DNA from: Salinicoccus roseus
Lineage (GTDB): Bacteria > Bacillota > Bacilli > Staphylococcales > Salinicoccaceae
NCBI RefSeq assembly: GCF_003814515.1
Contig: NZ_RKQJ01000001.1
Coordinates: forward strand, 372,001-436,000
Direction: 5' to 3'
Length of the DNA: 64,000 nt
Part shown: positions 55,190 through 62,938 of the stretch, piece after piece
Numbering within the stretch: position 1 is the first letter of the stretch
How the letters are laid out: every line of letters starts with the position of its first letter
Notes under the pieces: generated by a model
Told to the model about the DNA's origin: nothing
Database searches by the model: none
Seen by the model: only the letters and a program-made list of their open reading frames with translations
Translations under genes and position numbers: made by a program

Positions 55190-56332
55190 ATGAAACCAGA
55201 AATCAGAATTCCGGACTTCAACGAAGTCCCTTTCATAGTCATTTGGGAATTGACGCGCGCATGTGAACTGCATTGCCTGCACTGCAGGGCTGAAGCACAG
55301 GTTGAACGCAATCCCTACGAACTGTCCACTGAAGAAGGCAAGCGGCTTATAGACGATATCGCCGCAATGGAGTACCCGATGCTCGTATTCACCGGCGGAG
55401 ATCCGCTGATGCGGACGGATGTATTCGAACTTGCAGAATATGCCGTGGAAAAAGGTGTCAGGGTTTCGATGACGCCGAGCGCCACACCGAATGTCACGAA
55501 GGAAGCGATGCAGAAGGCGAAGGATGTCGGACTGAGCCGATGGGCATTCAGCCTGGACGGCCATAACAAGCAGGTCCATGACCATTTCAGAGGGACTGAA
55601 GGAAGCTTCGACTTGACGATGAAAGCCATCAGCTATCTGAACGAACTTGGTATGCCGCTTCAGATCAATACGGTGATTTCAAACTATAACATCGAATACC
55701 TTGAAGAAATGAGGGAGATGGTCGAATCCCTCAACTGCGTGCTGTGGAGCGTGTTCTTCCTCGTACCGACAGGACGTGGGAAGAACGAGGATATGATCAC
55801 CCCCGCCCAGCATGAGCAGGTATTCAGATGGCTGAATAAGATCAAGGACGAAGTCCCTTTCGACATCAAGACGACAGCCGCCCAGCACTACCGCCGGGTG
55901 GTCATACAGGATCAGATGCGTAAGAATAAGGATCCCGATGCGCAGATCCGCTACATGGATGCCCTCAGCGAAGGCAAAACAGGTACGATCGATGGCCTTG
56001 GACGCGCACCGAAAGGCGTCAACGACGGCAATGGATTCGTCTTCATTTCGCACATCGGCCATGTCTATCCAAGTGGATTGCTGCCGGTCAACTGCGGCAA
56101 CGTGCGCGTCGACAAGCTGTCCGACATATACAGGAACTCGCCGATACTCAAAAGCCTCAGGAACCCTGACCTTTATAAGGGCAAATGCGGCGTCTGCGAA
56201 TTCAGGCATGTCTGCGGCGGCTCCCGCTCAAGGGCCTATGCCGCCACTGGAGATTACCTTGAGAGCGAGCCTTACTGTGTATATATACCGAAAGCCTACC
56301 GAAAAAAGAAAAAGAAGGTCACGGAGAACTGA
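55190..56332 (+). CDS. Radical SAM/SPASM domain protein
   Basis: A 380-residue enzyme with the radical-SAM cluster motif CELHCLHC near the N-terminus, FTGGDPLMR, and a C-terminal SPASM region (CGVCEFRHVCGG and a late Cys) for auxiliary clusters. It resembles the TIGR04053-type proteins and, more distantly, haem-modifying NirJ/AhbD-like enzymes. The ATG at 55190 has AAAGGAG 8 nt upstream. No candidate peptide substrate gene is adjacent, so a peptide-maturase role is not supported. Reaction unknown. Confidence 0.85.
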   Translation: MKPEIRIPDFNEVPFIVIWELTRACELHCLHCRAEAQVERNPYELSTEEGKRLIDDIAAMEYPMLVFTGGDPLMRTDVFELAEYAVEKGVRVSMTPSATPNVTKEAMQKAKDVGLSRWAFSLDGHNKQVHDHFRGTEGSFDLTMKAISYLNELGMPLQINTVISNYNIEYLEEMREMVESLNCVLWSVFFLVPTGRGKNEDMITPAQHEQVFRWLNKIKDEVPFDIKTTAAQHYRRVVIQDQMRKNKDPDAQIRYMDALSEGKTGTIDGLGRAPKGVNDGNGFVFISHIGHVYPSGLLPVNCGNVRVDKLSDIYRNSPILKSLRNPDLYKGKCGVCEFRHVCGGSRSRAYAATGDYLESEPYCVYIPKAYRKKKKKVTEN

Positions 56333-56352
56333 CCGGGTGACATCAACGACTT

Positions 56353-56380
56353 GAAAGGGAACGCTATAGCGTGCCCTTTC
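56353..56380 (+). terminator. Weak terminator-like hairpin
   Basis: AAAGGGAACGC and GCGTGCCCTTT form an imperfect stem after the radical SAM gene; the tail is not T-rich. Confidence 0.45.
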
Positions 56381-56448
56381 TGTGTGTATCAGTGTATTTT
56401 TACTCTTTAATACTGTTATAATGGCTATAAGAAATAGGAGGGATATCC

Positions 56449-57357
56449 ATGGAAAACCAACTTATCGTCCCCCACCTATGGTTTGACACGGAAGCAGAAG
56501 ACGCAGTCGAATTCTACATGTCCATATTCCCGGAATCAAAGCTTACCGACCGTACGACATTGCACGATACGCCGTCCGGTGATGCACAGCAGCTTTCTTT
56601 TGAACTCTATGGCTATAAATTCATGGTCATCAACGCGGGCCCCTACTTCACGTTCAACCCATCCATCTCTTTCTTCATCAATTTCGACCCCTTAAAAGAT
56701 GAGGAGGCAGAGCGGAATCTGGAGAAGACCTGGAACGCTTTGATTGACGGTGGCACTGCACTGATGCCGCTCGATGAATACCCCTTCAGCAAGAAATACG
56801 GCTGGGTCGAGGACAAGTTTGGAGTCTCATGGCAGCTCATACTTGGAGGTCCCGAGACGGGCGATTGGCCGAATATCGTCCCTTCCCTGATGTTCATCGA
56901 TCAGAATCTCAGGAAATGCGAAGACGCCTTGGAATTCTATCTTTCAGTCTTCGAAAACTCCCGCATGGGGGAAATCGCCAGATTTCCGGAGGATACGCCT
57001 CCTCACCTGCCCGGCTCCGTAATGTACTCCGATTTCATGATCGAAGGCCAGTGGTTCTCCGCAATGGACAGTGCCGGCCCGCATGAATTCAACTTCAATG
57101 AAGCGATCTCCCTTATGGTGCTATGTGAGGACCAGAAGGCGGTCGACTACTACTGGAACGCGTTATCCGCAGAGCCGGAAGCGGAACAGTGCGGCTGGCT
57201 CAAGGACAAATTCGGTGTATCATGGCAGATCATCCCGAAGGAAATGAATAAGATGATTTCGAATGGCTCACCGGAACAGTTACGGAAAGTCACTCAGGCT
57301 TTCCTCGAGATGAAGAAGATCGACCTTGAAGCACTGAAACAGGCGTATGAAAGTTGA
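56449..57357 (+). CDS. VOC/PhnB-like protein, duplicated domain
   Basis: A 302-residue protein made of two similar halves, each with FYMSIFPES/FYLSVFENS near its start and YGWVEDKFGVSWQLI / CGWLKDKFGVSWQII near its end. This is the PhnB/3-demethylubiquinone methyltransferase-like branch of the VOC superfamily. Despite old annotation names, no methyltransferase activity should be assumed. AGGAGGGA lies before the ATG. Single-gene unit with its own terminator. Confidence 0.88.
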   Translation: MENQLIVPHLWFDTEAEDAVEFYMSIFPESKLTDRTTLHDTPSGDAQQLSFELYGYKFMVINAGPYFTFNPSISFFINFDPLKDEEAERNLEKTWNALIDGGTALMPLDEYPFSKKYGWVEDKFGVSWQLILGGPETGDWPNIVPSLMFIDQNLRKCEDALEFYLSVFENSRMGEIARFPEDTPPHLPGSVMYSDFMIEGQWFSAMDSAGPHEFNFNEAISLMVLCEDQKAVDYYWNALSAEPEAEQCGWLKDKFGVSWQIIPKEMNKMISNGSPEQLRKVTQAFLEMKKIDLEALKQAYES

Positions 57358-57363
57358 CACAGG

Positions 57364-57405
57364 AAAGGGACCAGATGGATAGCAATCCATCTGGTCCCTT
57401 TTTTC
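57364..57405. terminator. Bidirectional terminator
   Basis: AAAGGGACCAGATGGAT and ATCCATCTGGTCCCTTT with T6 lie between the VOC gene and the convergent AhpD-like gene. Confidence 0.93.
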
Positions 57406-57416
57406 TGCCTGGCTGC

Positions 57417-57761
57417 TCAATCCTCTTCTGTAGCATCGTCATATGCCTGGAGGGCCTTGCCGCCATATACACTGCCGGGACCGCCGCCCATGACGATGGC
57501 CACCCCTGCAATTTCAGCAACCTCTTCACGCGTTGCACCGAGCTTGATCAGCTTGTTCACATGATTGCCGATGCATCCTTCACACTTGTCTGCGATTGCG
57601 TAGGCCAGTGCGGCAAACTCCTTCGTCTTCTTATCCAGTGCACCGGATTTATAGGCCGCATCCTGAAGATCTTTAAAACTCTTCATCGTATCCGGGATGG
57701 TTTTCTGGAGCCGTTTCGTGTTGCCCTGGGCAACGGTGTTGATTTCATTGAAATGTGTCAT
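57417..57761 (-). CDS. Carboxymuconolactone decarboxylase/AhpD-fold protein
   Basis: A 114-residue helical protein with the AhpD-type redox motif CEGCIGNHVNKLIKLG, two Cys and a His. Such proteins act as thiol peroxidase-like or reductase partners; a true decarboxylase activity is unlikely because the CxxC pair is intact. The start follows AAAGGTGA. It is not adjacent to an ahpC gene here. Confidence 0.88.
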   Translation of the reverse strand: MTHFNEINTVAQGNTKRLQKTIPDTMKSFKDLQDAAYKSGALDKKTKEFAALAYAIADKCEGCIGNHVNKLIKLGATREEVAEIAGVAIVMGGGPGSVYGGKALQAYDDATEED

Positions 57762-57827
57762 ATCCTATCACCTTTCCAACATTAAGTATGCTTCATATAT
57801 TACTACAGCCTGCTGCGGAATGTCTGC

Positions 57828-58220
57828 CTAAACATCCGGATGAAGATATTTTTCATCCCATCTCTCAGGCAGCAGTTCCTCCAGACGGACAGTCCTGCCT
57901 GAGAGTCCGATTTCACACCCGTAGTTGTCCTCACCGACCTGGTTGATCAGCTCCCGGCACCTGCCACAGGGAGGAAGGATGCTGCCATCCTCATGTACAG
58001 CTATGATTCTCGCGACATCATATTCACCGGCAGTCACCATTGCAGCAATCGCAGAATGCTCTGCACAGAAGCCGATGGAAGATGGCAGATCGAGCGCGAC
58101 ACCTGTATATATATTGCCTTCTGCAGTCATAAGCGCTGCTGCAACGTGTCCCATTTTCCCTTCCCTGCTCGTCGTTCTGGTGTTCAGCCTCTCTCTGGCA
58201 ATCCCATAAAGGTCATCCAC
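57828..58220 (-). CDS. Cytidine/blasticidin-S deaminase-like protein
   Basis: A 130-residue CDA-fold protein with zinc and proton-shuttle residues in FCAEHSAIAAM and PPCGRCREL. It differs from the cdd product at 52.4 kb and resembles fungal and Bacillus blasticidin-S deaminases, including GHVAAALMTAEGNIYTG near the start and the late LEELLPERW. The start is GTG 58220 with GAGGGGG 8 nt upstream. The substrate could be cytosine nucleosides or a nucleoside antibiotic; unknown. Confidence 0.82.
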   Translation of the reverse strand: MDDLYGIARERLNTRTTSREGKMGHVAAALMTAEGNIYTGVALDLPSSIGFCAEHSAIAAMVTAGEYDVARIIAVHEDGSILPPCGRCRELINQVGEDNYGCEIGLSGRTVRLEELLPERWDEKYLHPDV

Positions 58221-58264
58221 ATTAATAGCCCCCTCTTCACAATCCCTCTGACCCCATTATATCA

Positions 58265-58298
58265 AAGAAGCATGGGGACCTTCCGGTCCCCATGCTTA
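58265..58298 (-). terminator. Terminator after the YwiC-like gene
   Basis: AAGCATGGGGACC and GGTCCCCATGCTT around GGAA, followed by CTTT. It lies just upstream of a TATAAT (minus strand) serving the deaminase-like gene. Confidence 0.85.
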
Positions 58299-58302
58299 TG
58301 CA

Positions 58303-59031
58303 TCACATGAAATTGGTGATGTGTACGGATACGAGTGTGGTCATCCATACTGCATGCACAATCTCCAGAATGCCGATCTGCTTCATCTTCCAGCCCCGGC
58401 CGTATAGTGCCACGGCCCGTACCAGGCTGAGCAGGAAGGCGAGTGCCAATATCCAGTGTGCGCTGAGCATGATGATGAACACAATTCCATGATAGGCATA
58501 CGACGCAATCCTGTACTTCGGATTCTTCTTCTCCCGGATCATCGTCTTGACAAAAAGGGCTGTGCTCGTAAAGAACAGTATGCTGATGATGCTGACGAAT
58601 ATCACCGGCCACGACAGCACATGCAGATTGAGGAACGCGATGCCGCCTCCTGCGAGCGCAAAGATTGTGATGGCGGATATGTCATTGAAGATGTTGCGTT
58701 CATTCCTGATCGACGCAAAGTATACGTTCACTGCACCGAAAGGCAGCATCATGAGGAAAAAGAAGAATATGCGGTAGTCGACCATCAATGGATAGATGAA
58801 CAGGGCTGCTGAAAGGACAAAGAATAAAGCCGCCGCCTTCAGGTAGCCATACTCCCCCTTTCGCCTTTTCTTTATGAAGAACAGTACATGGTCCGCCATG
58901 AAGAAGATCATTAGCCAGCCTGCCATGTAGAAAAGCTGTGCCGGATGGAACCCTCCGGCCACCATACCGATAACCAATGGCATGAACACCATCGCCCATG
59001 CCCCATGCTGATTCTGTTTTTTGAATTTCAT
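58303..59031 (-). CDS. YwiC-like membrane protein
   Basis: A 242-residue protein with seven or eight hydrophobic helices, beginning MKFKKQNQHGAWAMVFMPLVIG, the hallmark N-terminus of the YwiC-like family. ATG 59031 has AGAGGTGA 4 nt upstream; the frame continues to 59115 without similarity. In Bacillus ywiC sits near nitrate respiration genes, but nothing here supports a link. Function unknown. Confidence 0.87.
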   Translation of the reverse strand: MKFKKQNQHGAWAMVFMPLVIGMVAGGFHPAQLFYMAGWLMIFFMADHVLFFIKKRRKGEYGYLKAAALFFVLSAALFIYPLMVDYRIFFFFLMMLPFGAVNVYFASIRNERNIFNDISAITIFALAGGGIAFLNLHVLSWPVIFVSIISILFFTSTALFVKTMIREKKNPKYRIASYAYHGIVFIIMLSAHWILALAFLLSLVRAVALYGRGWKMKQIGILEIVHAVWMTTLVSVHITNFM

Positions 59032-59112
59032 CGTCTCACCTCTTGCCCCCATTATATTACGGGGCAATATCGCGGAGAGGATCAGAAAATAACATTTTTG
59101 TGAATAAATAAA

Positions 59113-59141
59113 CAAGGGCTGCCTGAATCAGGCAGCCCTTC
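59113..59141 (-). terminator. Terminator after the CXXC membrane protein gene
   Basis: AAGGGCTGCCTG and CAGGCAGCCCTT with a GTTTATTTATT tail on the minus strand. Confidence 0.88.
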
Positions 59142-59170
59142 ATTGAAAATCGTTTTCTCTAACTTATATA

Positions 59171-59485
59171 TTACTCATACAGTCTCTGCCGCCATGTTTC
59201 CTGCTCATCCGCCAGCTCGATGGTGGCCAGATGGATGACGGCGATTGCGGTAAAAGCTGCAACGAACACTATTGCCATTGCGACGACGGGAATGTTGAAG
59301 AAAGCCGGAATCAGCATCAGCAAAGGGATGAGCAGCGTCACGAGCATACTGCGTTCCCTATATTCCCTGGACAGGTACTGTACTTCCCCGCACGATGGAC
59401 ATGGCATTCCCGGGGTGGATGTTGTATATCGCTTGAGTGTTGCCCTTACGTTCCAATTATCTCCACAATTTCTACAACGTGTCAA
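59171..59485 (-). CDS. CXXC-20-CXXC family membrane protein
   Basis: A 104-residue protein with two CxxC pairs (CRNC at residues 4-7 and CPSC at about 29-32) separated by about 20 residues, a zinc-ribbon-like head, then two hydrophobic helices (about 46-66 and 68-88). This is the small cxxc_20_cxxc family of Firmicutes. A minus-strand promoter TTGTAT-17-CATAAT lies around 59605-59635. Function unknown. Confidence 0.82.
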   Translation of the reverse strand: MTRCRNCGDNWNVRATLKRYTTSTPGMPCPSCGEVQYLSREYRERSMLVTLLIPLLMLIPAFFNIPVVAMAIVFVAAFTAIAVIHLATIELADEQETWRQRLYE

Positions 59486-59660
59486 AATACCTCTCCTTTT
59501 TATTCAGATGCATGGATTCCAATCCTTTGGACAAGTTTCCATATAATGCTCTGTCATGAGGTGTTTCATCAGTTTTTGTCGTTCATTCAAACTATGAAAG
59601 GTATTATGCCACATGATACTTCAAAATACAAATCCGCTTTCAATACCTGCAGTTGCTGCC

Positions 59661-61844
59661 CTACTTGTCGAGGTTCAGTGACTTGAGCTGTTCGGCGAGC
59701 GCATTGTTGATCGGCGCCTCGTCCTCCTGCTCCTTCATATACTTGCGGACGGTACGCTTGTCGACCTTTCCGCGCCCTTCCTTCTTGCGTCTTGCCTCGA
59801 AGGCGGACAGCTTCTCCCTGTAGCCGCATTTGCATGTGAAGATCTGGCCGTCACCTTCGCCGCTCAGCGTCATCTTCTTCTTGCATTTCGGGCAGCGTGC
59901 ATTGGTGACGCGGGCAACATTCTTGCGGTGGCCGCATTCCCTGTCCTGGCAGACGAGCATCTTGCCCTTCTTGCCGTTGACTTCAAGCAATGGCTTGCCG
60001 CAGTCGGGGCAGGATTTGCCGGATATGTTGTCGTGCTTGAACTTCTTGTCGCTTTCCTTAATCTCCTGGGTTATGGCCTTCGTATGGGATTTCATTTCCT
60101 TGATGAAATCCTCCTTCTTCAACTGGCCCTTGGCGATGCCTTCGAGCTTCTGTTCCCAGACCGCTGTTGTCGCAGGTGACCTGAGTGCATCAGGAACGAG
60201 GTCCAGCAGCTGCCTGCCTTTTGAAGTGATCCTGATGGCCTGACCGTTCTTTTCTATCAGGAATGAATTAAACAGCTTGTCGATGATGTCCGCCCGTGTC
60301 GCGACGGTACCGAGTCCACCGGTCGAGTCGAGTATCGATTTCAACTTCTTGTCCTGGACTTCCATGTACTTTGCCGGATTCTCCATCGCAGACAGCAGCG
60401 TCGCTTCCGTAAAGCGTGCGGGCGCCTTCGTCTGACCGGAAGTCTGGCTTACACGATGCACCTGGAGAGTCTCACCCTTTTCGAGTTTCGGAAGCTGCTG
60501 GTCCTTGACATTATCCGTCTCCTCTTCATCAAAATGATTGGAGTAGGCGGCTTTCCAGCCTTCCTTGAGGACGGTCCTGCCCTTGGCAATGAATGTCTCG
60601 CCCGCGGCTGTGGTCTTCACAGTGACCTGCTCGTACTCATGCGGTGGCAGAAGGACGGCGAGGAACCTTTTGATGATCATGTCGTAGAGCCTGCGCTCCC
60701 GTTCGTTGAAATCCGAGATGTGGACATGGTTCTCCGTCGGGATGATCGCATGGTGGTCGCTGACCTTGCTGTCGTCGACGAAGGACTTGTTCGCCTGTAT
60801 CTTCCCTCTCAGGATGCGTGTCGCTGTGGCACGGTACTCCCCGATGCCGCATGCCTTCAGCCGCTCCGGCAATGTCGGTACGATGTCTTTGGACAAATAT
60901 CTTGAATCCGTCCTCGGGTAGGTGACGACCTTATGACGCTCGTAGAGTCCCTGCAGGACATTCAATGTCTCTTTTGCAGAGAAGCCGAACTGTTTGTTGG
61001 CATCCCTCTGAAGCTCCGTCAAGTCATAAAGCCCTGGAGCGAACGTCTTCTTCGGCTTGCTTTCCACCGAATCGACCGTCAGCGGACTGCCGTCCACCTT
61101 GTTGACCAGACCATCCAGCTTTTCCTTGTCGAAGCTCCGGCTATTCCCTTTCTGATCCTGCCACGTCAATTTCAACTTGTCCGTCAGCGCTTCAATCCCG
61201 TAGTACGTCTTCGGCTTGAAGTTCCGGATCTCCTCTTCCCTGCTCTCGATCATCGCAAGTGTCGGTGTCTGCACACGTCCGCAATTGAGCTGGGCATTGA
61301 ACTTCGTCGTCAATGCACGGGAGGCATTCAGGCCGATGTACCAGTCCGCTTCCGAACGGGCCACTGCGGCCTCATAGAGGTTTTCATAGTTCTTCCCGGG
61401 CTTGAGGTTGCGGAAGCCCTCACTGATCGCCTTATCCGTTACAGATGAGATCCACAGGCGTTCAATGGGCTTGTTGACCTTCGCCTTCTTGATGATCCAG
61501 CGAGCAACAAGTTCCCCTTCCCTCCCGGCATCCGTCGCGATGATGATCCTGTCTGCATCCTTGCGGAGCAGTTGGGACTTCACCGCATTGAACTGTCCGC
61601 GCGCCTTGTTGATCACAGTCAGCCTGAGCGGTTCAGGCAGCATCGGCAGATCATCCAGGTTCCATGTCTTATATTTATTGTCATAGCTTTCAGGGTCCGC
61701 AAGCGTCACGAGATGGCCGAGCGCCCATGTCACTATGTATTTATCCCCTTCAATGAATCCATTGCCTTTCTTATGGCAGTTCAATACTTTCGCAATATCC
61801 CTGGCCACAGAAGGTTTTTCGGCGAGTACTACACTTTTAGCCAA
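59661..61844 (-). CDS. topB: DNA topoisomerase III
   Basis: A 727-residue type IA topoisomerase relaxing and decatenating DNA. TOPRIM domain at the N-terminus (VVLAEKPSVARDIAKVLNC, IATDAGREGELVA), active-site Tyr in TYPRTDSRYLS, and RVQTPTLAM. The C-terminus carries two zinc-ribbon modules (CPDCGKP...CQDREC and CPKCKKK...CKC) and a basic tail. Chromosomal copy; no plasmid genes nearby. Standalone gene without a clear downstream terminator. Confidence 0.96.
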   Translation of the reverse strand: MAKSVVLAEKPSVARDIAKVLNCHKKGNGFIEGDKYIVTWALGHLVTLADPESYDNKYKTWNLDDLPMLPEPLRLTVINKARGQFNAVKSQLLRKDADRIIIATDAGREGELVARWIIKKAKVNKPIERLWISSVTDKAISEGFRNLKPGKNYENLYEAAVARSEADWYIGLNASRALTTKFNAQLNCGRVQTPTLAMIESREEEIRNFKPKTYYGIEALTDKLKLTWQDQKGNSRSFDKEKLDGLVNKVDGSPLTVDSVESKPKKTFAPGLYDLTELQRDANKQFGFSAKETLNVLQGLYERHKVVTYPRTDSRYLSKDIVPTLPERLKACGIGEYRATATRILRGKIQANKSFVDDSKVSDHHAIIPTENHVHISDFNERERRLYDMIIKRFLAVLLPPHEYEQVTVKTTAAGETFIAKGRTVLKEGWKAAYSNHFDEEETDNVKDQQLPKLEKGETLQVHRVSQTSGQTKAPARFTEATLLSAMENPAKYMEVQDKKLKSILDSTGGLGTVATRADIIDKLFNSFLIEKNGQAIRITSKGRQLLDLVPDALRSPATTAVWEQKLEGIAKGQLKKEDFIKEMKSHTKAITQEIKESDKKFKHDNISGKSCPDCGKPLLEVNGKKGKMLVCQDRECGHRKNVARVTNARCPKCKKKMTLSGEGDGQIFTCKCGYREKLSAFEARRKKEGRGKVDKRTVRKYMKEQEDEAPINNALAEQLKSLNLDK

Positions 61845-61890
61845 TTTACTTCATCCTTTCAAAATCACAGCACTATATTTCCCCATTATA

Positions 61891-61921
61891 CAGAAAAAGC
61901 CGGGGAATATTCATCCCCGGC
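61891..61921 (-). terminator. Terminator after the small GNAT gene
   Basis: GCCGGGGAT and ATTCCCCGGC with a T5 tail on the minus strand, just after the stop codon. Confidence 0.9.
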
Positions 61922-61927
61922 AGCAAA

Positions 61928-62203
61928 TTAGTTTTTGATCAGCTTTCTCATTTCATCATCTTTTTCCATGACGTTCCTTGTGAATGGGCATTGCGGGTCG
62001 ATCTTCCTGTCTTCCTGCGCAGCAAACTCTGCCATCGTTTCAACCAGTCTTGTCCCGACCCCATCATTGGTGAGGTGGTCGTCCACCCTTGTACCTTCCA
62101 CTACATAGTCGCCATCATCATCCACACTATATATGATTTCAGCTTCAGGATTGACATCATCCTCACCTACGAAGAACATGTTCTCGCCTTTTTTGATATC
62201 CAT
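61928..62203 (-). CDS. Small GNAT-like acetyltransferase (YjdJ type)
   Basis: A 91-residue protein of the minimal GNAT class: IIYSVDDDGDYVVEGTRVDDHLTNDGVGTRLVETMAEFAAQED includes the acetyl-CoA loop DGVGTRLVE, and CPFTRNVMEKDDE near the end matches the YjdJ pattern with its Cys. It lacks the N-terminal strands of full GNAT proteins, as is normal for the group. Notably acidic in its first half. AGGAGGAA-like site precedes it. Substrate unknown. Confidence 0.85.
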   Translation of the reverse strand: MDIKKGENMFFVGEDDVNPEAEIIYSVDDDGDYVVEGTRVDDHLTNDGVGTRLVETMAEFAAQEDRKIDPQCPFTRNVMEKDDEMRKLIKN

Positions 62204-62355
62204 CAGTCTTCCTCCAATCAGATCTTGCTCTCCCTACTTAAATAGACGTTTTCCAATCTTTTGAAACATCTCTTCATGGATATGTTGATGAGAGCTTCAA
62301 CGGATGCAATGTGGTAGACTGATTTCAGACAGAAATCATATTCCGGAGGAATGTA

Positions 62356-62847
62356 ATGAACCTATCACTGATCATTGCCTACATCATAGTATTCCTATTA
62401 TCTGCCGTACCCCTGTTCGAAGCCTTCGTCGTGGTGCCGGTCGGAATCCTGGGCGGCATGAATTTCACCATGACCTTCATAATAGGCGTGCTCGGCAATC
62501 TAGCGACCCTGCTCCTGCTCATCATCCTCATGGATCGCATCAAGAGGTGGTATCTCACACGACAGGAAAGAAATGGTAAAAAGAAGGACCGTAAATCGGA
62601 GCGTGCCGAAGCCATATGGAAGAAGTACGGTTTGCCGGGACTGGCCTTCATCGGCCCCTTCTTCGTCGGCAGCCACTTTACAGCATTAATGGCGGTCGTA
62701 CTCGGCGGCAGTCAGAAGGCGACATTCTGGTGGGTGACTTTGAGCGTCATCGCCTGGACACTCGGCATCTCCATACTCGTGGCACTCGGCGTGGACTTCA
62801 TGAATCTTGAAGACATCCAGTTCCTTAACCGCTTCTTAGATGGTTAG
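62356..62847 (+). CDS. Small multidrug export family membrane protein
   Basis: A 163-residue protein with four hydrophobic segments and a basic middle loop (RQERNGKKKDRKSERAEAI). The motif SAVPLFEAFVVVPVGILGG and GLAFIGPFFVGSHFTALMAV match the Sm_multidrug_ex family (PF06695). GGAGGAATGTA precedes the ATG. The name implies export but substrates are not established; DedA-like membrane roles are possible. Confidence 0.85.
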   Translation: MNLSLIIAYIIVFLLSAVPLFEAFVVVPVGILGGMNFTMTFIIGVLGNLATLLLLIILMDRIKRWYLTRQERNGKKKDRKSERAEAIWKKYGLPGLAFIGPFFVGSHFTALMAVVLGGSQKATFWWVTLSVIAWTLGISILVALGVDFMNLEDIQFLNRFLDG

Positions 62848-62895
62848 AGGGCATTACTTACATCAAAGACTTCATAGGCATGTAAATGAAAGAGA

Positions 62896-62927
62896 AGACC
62901 CAGGGTATGGATGCCCTGGGTCTTCCT
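62896..62927. terminator. Terminator between convergent genes
   Basis: GAAGACCCAGGG and CCCTGGGTCTTC around an eight-base loop lie between the export-family gene and the dehydrogenase; tails are only partly T-rich. Confidence 0.8.
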
Positions 62928-62938
62928 GTATAATAGGA

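Noticed and set aside
55190-56449. RiPP cluster around the radical SAM/SPASM gene
   Set aside because: No small precursor-like frame with a plausible ribosome site, protease or transporter lies next to it.
59661-61844. topB as sign of an integrated plasmid or conjugative element
   Set aside because: Topoisomerase III is a normal chromosomal gene in Staphylococcaceae and no transfer, replication or integrase genes are present.
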